From Mixophyes australis (Eukaryota > Chordata > Amphibia > Anura > Limnodynastidae): a stretch of DNA of 64,000 nucleotides. Where the stretch lies: positions 166,676,424 through 166,740,423 of the forward strand of contig JAVHZZ010000006.1 of NCBI GenBank assembly GCA_036250195.1, written 5' to 3'. The notes under the pieces are model-generated. The model did not search any database, was not told the DNA's origin, and saw only the letters and a list, made by a program, of their open reading frames with translations. Shown piece by piece: positions 58,829 through 64,000 of this stretch. Position 1 is the first letter of the stretch. The number at the start of each line of letters is the position of its first letter. Made by a program: the position numbers and the translations under genes.

Positions 58829-59626
58829 GCCCGCGGCACCCCTGGGAGCCGCGGCGCATACTTTGGGAACCGCCGCATTATGTCATAATGGACTGGAAAA
58901 AAACATTTATTTCTAAGCGTACGTAACTATATATTCCCACATATCTTTTCTCTTTTGAAAAATGCTTGAGACATCCCTCCCTTGTCACTCACTCCATATT
59001 CGGGATACATCTGTATCCGCAGTGGTCTACTAAAAATTATTTTAAAAAAAATATAAAGCTCATAGAAGTCTCTTTATTCATTTCAATAAATAAAAAGGCC
59101 TTTCTGAAGTGTCAAAGATTTTCAGGGATTCTACAAACAAAAAACAAACAAACATTCTGTCTGAATGTATCCATTGACTAGCCAAATATTTTTTATTTAA
59201 CATGGAATACTTAAAGAATAATACCACCCACAACTGAATATTAGAGATTATACCACATTCCAAAAGTGTACTTACATGGAGTCTGGGGTTCACAGGGTTT
59301 AGGGAGTTGCCCTAGGAAAGTACAGCAAACAATGCGGCTCTCTGCCCAAGTACTGTTGACCCAGTCAGACACACGGGTGACAACATGCTGCCAGGGGAAG
59401 CTATCAGTTGGTCACCTAGTAGTATGGGTGTGTACAAGAGAAGAGTTTAGGGGACCTTGTGAGCGCTGCGTCCCAGGTAAGTACATTTTTGGGATGAGGT
59501 ACAACTTCCTCTCTGGACAGATTGTTTTATTATACACAAGTAATAATAAGTGTATAATACGTAATATATTATTAATTGCAGTTATATATAATAACCACGC
59601 TGCATATACATAATATATTTCTTATA

Positions 59627-60364
59627 GGGCCTGAGTCATTAAGGGGGGTATCTCTGCTTTTTGTGCATATCGTACGCAGTTCCCTCCTGCGCATGCCCAG
59701 AACGAGGACACTCGGCCGTCAATGAAAGCAAGTCTGCTGCATATGCCAATGCAAATGACAGTTACGACGGCCTACGATTTCGGGGAGTGAACGGGGCGAG
59801 GAATGGGCGTGTGCCTGTACGCGATGCACAATGTGGGCGTGCCAAACTGAAGTGAATGCAGCCACGTCAAAATGAAGCTCTGCGTTTGTGAAAGCTTCTT
59901 GTTTTTCTGCCTTATCTAAGGGTCTAGTCTATATCCTGGGTCAGTAGCGTGTGCAGCTATAACATGTGTCTGCAATCAGAAGCAACTGTAAAAATTATTT
60001 TATGTACAGTAGACATTAAGGACAGCATAATAAATGTTTTTCAAAGGGAAAAAAAAAATAAACATTTTGTTTTATTATTTATACAGTTTCCATTTCTAAT
60101 CATAAATAACTACATTATTGACAGGTAACATTAATTCATTTTTTTTCTGTGCGTTCTTTTGAGATTTCATATTCCACAAACGTATTGTACACATCCTGTA
60201 GTGTCTGGTCTAGTAGAGCAGAGTGAACCTACACCCATAGTTATCACCGCACGTATCTTGAGATCCGCTCCTTGCTGACTCCGGGAGTACGCAGAGCCGA
60301 TTTACAAGCCGTTGCGAACAACTGCACGATGTGCTCAGTATGCGCGCCTCAATGACTCAGGCCC
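59627..60364. mobile_element. Non-autonomous DNA transposon, gggcctgagtcatt termini
   Basis: GGGCCTGAGTCATT at left and AATGACTCAGGCCC (with one offset) at right bound a 738-bp segment. Both subterminal zones are CpG-rich and include a (t)acgcag word near each end, while the centre is AT-rich. The termini resemble the 22.66-kb MITE. No transposase. Confidence 0.78.
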
Positions 60365-60763
60365 ATAGAGTAAAATTGTACACAAATGTAAGAAGTGGTC
60401 ATATTCCAATACTAAACCGGAATGCTATAACAAAGAATATATAGATGTGTTCATGTTCTAACTGTACAAAAGAATGCGTTATTCATCACATCAGAAAAAA
60501 ACCATTTCTCTATACACGCCATGCACTAATCCTTGTGACAAAGATAAATTCATAGACAGAGCTGTCTTTCACATTGTAATGCATCCTTCACCCCAGGCAC
60601 CAGTTTCTGTCCGGTTTGGTTTGTTACAGTAACATGGTTCTATCCGATTAATTCACTACACACTGGTTTGGTGGATCTTGGACTTCAAACAAGATATAAA
60701 GGGAAGATATCCTGTTAATTAATTAGGGATTACTGTCACTTTATATTTGTAAAGACCAGTGGT

Positions 60764-60800
60764 GTAACTAGAACTATCTGGGCCCCATAACCAAATCATA
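60764..60800 (+). mobile_element. Terminal fragment of 'ccagtggtgtaactag' element
   Basis: ccagtggtgtaactagaact followed by atctgggcccc resembles a common vertebrate hAT-like terminus (cagtggcgtaactag...gggcccc). Only one end is visible. Confidence 0.4.
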
Positions 60801-61007
60801 AAGTCATGATGCCTGCTCCATCCCCACTGCGTATCCAGTTCGGCAGAGATCTAATAGAATTAGCAATAATGTGGTACATTTGTCTGTGTTATATATACCG
60901 TCATATTACCCTTCTTATATTCCAAATCACATAACTGCCTGGATAAATTAACTGCACACTGTGTGGCTGGGTCCCATGGCAGTCACATAGACTGCTATGG
61001 CTGTTGT

Positions 61008-61345
61008 GTATAAGACATACTTGCTAACTCTCAAGGAATGTCCGGGAGACTCCCGCATTTCGTGAGAGTCTCACGGACTCCCGGGAGAGTGTGGCAATTT
61101 CCCGCATCTGGCAGAATTCTGCCCACTTGCTAGTGAAGTGGACAGAATTAGATCCAAAACACCGCGATTCACCGGGAATCGCGGCGTTTGGCCTTGCCCC
61201 TGCTGTCAAATGATGCATTTGCATCATTACGTCACGGAGGTGGGGCCAAAATTACGTGAATTTTGGAGCCCGCCCCCATCACGCCCACCTCCCCCGGCAG
61301 GCTTCCGGAAGCCAACTTCAGCAAGTTGGCAAGTATGGTATAAAA
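61008..61345. mobile_element. hAT-like MITE, catacttgccaact termini, complete
   Basis: 322-bp element 61016-61337. The left end reads CATACTTGCTAACTCT and the right end AGTTGGCAAGTATG. The flanks GTATAAGA and GTATAAAA agree in seven of eight bases. The interior is GC-rich with tccgggagactcccg palindromes. It is the same family as the partial copy at 16.24 kb. Confidence 0.88.
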
Positions 61346-61569
61346 ATGTGAATACAAGTTATACTGCAGAGCTTCAATTATCTGTATTCAGTAATATGAC
61401 AGGCACCTGCCTTGCCGCTTTCTCAGCTATGGTAAATCTAGATGAAATCAAGAGACTCCATATTAACATTACCCAAATAGAATCCAATGAAATATTCCCT
61501 TCAATTGCCAAATTTACACAAAATTTGTGTCTCTACCGGGCAATAACAATTCTCTGAAATAGGTGTAAC

Positions 61570-62010
61570 CTTAAGCTTAACCTTACACACTTCATGGTTT
61601 TCGTCCAATAATCGGCTCAATCAGCCAACATACGACCGCTTGTTCAAAAGTCTGGTCAGTGTGTGCAGTGACACAATGGTCGAAAGTCTGCCAAAATGGA
61701 CGATTGTCGCCTCATTTGGTTGGTCGTACCGTGTAATATTTTCGTTCCAATCTCGCAATCTTGTTTCCGTTGTGTAGTGTGTATAAACTTCCGACTGATC
61801 CAGAACAGTGAGTACGAAATTACAGTCATTGCTCACGACAACATGGCTGTAAAAAGTCGCTAAAGGGACATCCGCTCTTCCCTTTATCGTCCTAAACAAG
61901 GCTAGTGTGTATGCAGTCCATGGGCCGAGCGATCGGACCATCGATCGCATGTAAAATCGCTCGGCATAAAAAGTTGGTGGAAATTTCTGTAGTGTGTACC
62001 TAGCTTTTTT
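61570..62010. mobile_element. MITE-like element with diverged 'aagct-aggtacacact' ends
   Basis: Left aagcttaaccttacacactt and the right-end complement aagctaggtacacactacag are similar. Internally gtgtgcagtgac, tgtgtagtgtgtataaac and gctagtgtgtatgcag words recur. The 156-codon minus-strand frame 62091-61621 crosses this repeat and has no recognised product. Confidence 0.5.
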
Positions 62011-62940
62011 TAATGTAAGAAGAAGAGCTCTATAAAATACACATTGTAGAATAAAGGTTTCTTTAAAAAGGGTGTGTCCATGAATTAACATGCCTTAAAT
62101 CAATACCATGGAAGACATTCAGTCATACTTTCCAACTGAGTCCATATCAGCTGAAGCACTACTGGTTGCCTACCTCGGTACATACAATGCTAGTTATCGG
62201 TCTCATCTTTTGCAGTCAGACCCTTCTTAATTATATTCAAATTACAGTAAGGACTTAAAATCAAAACAACTCCGTGGTAGAAAAATATTGTCCCCTAAAA
62301 GCTTAAAGAACCTAGGTGAAGTACTAGTATGGACCCATAGCTATATCTACTTTAACTTTTTTTTTTTACAGTGAATTATAAAACAAGGTGAACAACCCTT
62401 TCTCCCCAGTCTATTTCAATAAGCAGTAAGCCTTGCGTTCCCAGCTACTAACTATACATTACTCTCTATTCTGCAACATATAAACTGAACCTTCCCTCCA
62501 GTTGACTTCTCTAATCAATGATTCTCATTCCTATATGTAATATGTTGCTTCACAAGTACTTCAAACATAGAAGCTGGAGTTATAAGGGTGTTATAGAATG
62601 CAGTGAGTTTTGAAACTGAATGGCAAATGTGTTTCCCGTGTTCCACTACAATGCTGAAGCGCCTGAAACGATGCATGCAAGACCCTATACCTTCTGTATG
62701 TTGTTAGCCACTTTGTAGGATGAACCAATATACATGAGATTTTTTTACTTTATCTTTTTTTTACATTAAATAAATAAATTAGGATGTTCTTAATGCGTAC
62801 TGTACATACAATCCTTTTATAGTTTATATTCCTTGCATACACATGTTCTGTCCTATCTAGTGGCATGCATATGTGTAGTCATCACTATCAGTCGGCACTT
62901 ACACCTGTCCGGTAGCTGGTGCAAATGATATGGCTAAAAA

Positions 62941-62965
62941 ACACATACATACATACATACATACA
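62941..62965. repeat. (ACAT)n microsatellite
   Basis: Six units of ACAT/ATAC. Confidence 0.95.
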
Positions 62966-64000
62966 AGATGCCCAGTGTGCAATCGGCTGCATCTGCATCG
63001 GAACACCATTGGCACGCCACTCCCTTACTGTACATTGCCTATGTTCATCAAACCCGATACTTACTGAACTAGAGTATATAAAATGGAAAAACTACATTAT
63101 AATAAAATTATGGGGATTGTAGTGCTTCATGCTCTGCCGGGACAGTATGATGTGTGATGCACCATCCCGGCAGCAACAGATGGGGAAAGTTCCCTCCCAT
63201 AACCTGTCTAACAACAATGCACACCCCATGCCTTTCTGCCTAACTGAACTGGAGTCTACACCAAACGCACAATCTGAACATCTGAATCTGTACAACCGTA
63301 ATTTGTTATATGGAGTATTGTAACTTAGAGACAACATTGTACTAGAGTGCCCTCTTTAGCCCCCTTGCTTCACAAAGCAGCAAACCATTGTTTCTTTGTC
63401 ATTGTCTCCCCCTGCCCCTTTGTACTTTCTGTATCCCAAAATTATGGAAAATATTGAAATAAAAATATTGATGATAAAAAAACAAAAAGAGCACCCCAAT
63501 CGGAATCAAATCCAAGGTTCCAAAACGGCGATGATCATCACTGTGCTAGCTGTGATGTCACCATACAGCCACTGCTGTGTCCTGATGGTGATACAAGCTG
63601 GACTAACATATGCCTATTAACACTTCGTAATACCACGTTTAGCCACAATGGTGCTGGGCAGCGCTCAGCAATTCCGTGAAATCAGTACAATAGGAATATG
63701 TAGCTCACATCATATTTGGTTCCCAGGGCCTCATGCAGGTGCCTATGTTACTTAATCTGAGCTGGGATTGGAAAAAAGACTAAAAAGAAAAAAGGTAGAA
63801 CTCATTTTCTGCTTTTAACAAAACAAAACATTAACCAGACAAAACCATATAATTGATGATTTAAATGATACTCACAAAAATGTTGTGTAATTTTAATTTG
63901 TTTAAACATAAACATAGCCTAAGGGAGGGTACAATGGCTTGCCCCTTGTTCCTGTAGTACAAACAGTAGGTAGCTGTTATAACTAATTAGCTAATGGTGT

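Larger units (their letters stand above)
57654..58883. mobile_element. hAT-like non-autonomous element carrying a minisatellite and a hairpin
   Basis: Element 57662-58875 (1214 bp). The left end reads AAGTGGTTCCCAAACTTTTG and the right-end complement CGGCGGTTCCCAAAGTATGC, with further similarity in gcggc-acccc. Flanking 8-mers CATTAGGT (57654-57661) and CATTATGT (58876-58883) agree in seven positions. There is no transposase. The interior has a CT-rich minisatellite (57840-58630) and a large hairpin (58637-58828), listed separately. Confidence 0.85.
46766..64000 (-). other. PKIG: Presumed PKIG 5' intron/upstream sequence
   Basis: No further protein-coding exon was recognised on either strand. 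Mammalian PKIG has long 5' introns between untranslated exons, so most of this stretch is probably intronic. No clear CpG-island promoter was seen. Confidence 0.5.

Noticed and set aside
59266..59613. 115-codon plus-strand frame with a GTAAGT donor-like site at 59478
   Set aside because: Considered as a candidate exon, but there is no homology and it is on the strand opposite PKIG; insufficient support.
61621..62091. 156-codon minus-strand open frame
   Set aside because: It crosses a MITE-like repeat with recurring gtgtgta words; no protein family recognised.
63133..63171. Short ctgccgggac/cccggcag stem
   Set aside because: Only about 10 bp of stem; too short to call an element or RNA.

Overview
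The window is vertebrate nuclear DNA, most likely from an anuran amphibian. It holds the coding exons 2 to 11 of adenosine deaminase (ADA, plus strand, 2009-30351) and the two coding exons of cAMP-dependent protein kinase inhibitor gamma (PKIG, minus strand, 46315-46735). The genes converge tail to tail, which matches the mammalian ADA/PKIG arrangement as I recall it. The amphibian assignment is inferred from the repeats: a DIRS tyrosine-recombinase retrotransposon, L1-like LINE fragments, HE1/DANA-like tRNA-derived SINEs, Tc1 DNA and many short hAT-like elements. No bacterial or archaeal features, CRISPR arrays or operons are present.

Layout. 1-2008 is ADA intron 1; exon 1, with about 11 N-terminal codons and the promoter, lies outside the window. 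2009-30351 carries ten ADA coding exons whose boundaries fit GT-AG rules and keep one open frame of 348 codons plus stop. The introns hold a 135-bp-arm inverted-repeat element (837-1275), a 5'-truncated LINE with target-site duplications (5601-6233), a second LINE fragment (10.9-11.2 kb), two SINEs (13.4 and 19.1 kb), a 1.2-kb terminal-inverted-repeat element (20.9-22.1 kb), several MITEs and a 135-bp direct duplication in intron 6. 30.4-45.5 kb lies between the genes and is filled with mobile DNA: a foldback element with 430-450-bp arms (31.6-32.6 kb), a decayed DIRS element (33.69-38.49 kb, minus strand), a probable solo LTR (38.61-39.70 kb), a MITE nested in another MITE (40.57-40.92 kb), and a decayed Tc1 transposon (42.15-43.44 kb). 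45.5-46.8 kb is the 3' part of PKIG. 46.8-64 kb is probably PKIG 5' intron, with two minisatellites (50.65-51.0 and 51.27-51.55 kb), an L1 endonuclease/RT fragment broken by a MITE (55.4-56.3 kb), a 1.2-kb hAT-like element loaded with a CT-rich minisatellite and a large hairpin (57.66-58.88 kb), and further non-autonomous transposons at 59.6, 61.0 and 61.6 kb.

ADA clears adenosine and deoxyadenosine by hydrolytic deamination; PKIG inhibits the PKA catalytic subunit. They are neighbours, not a pathway. I found no convincing new biological system. The most instructive structures are the DIRS internal complementary region, which still reads as the complement of the joined element ends, the two nested insertions with identifiable target sites, and the long hairpins.
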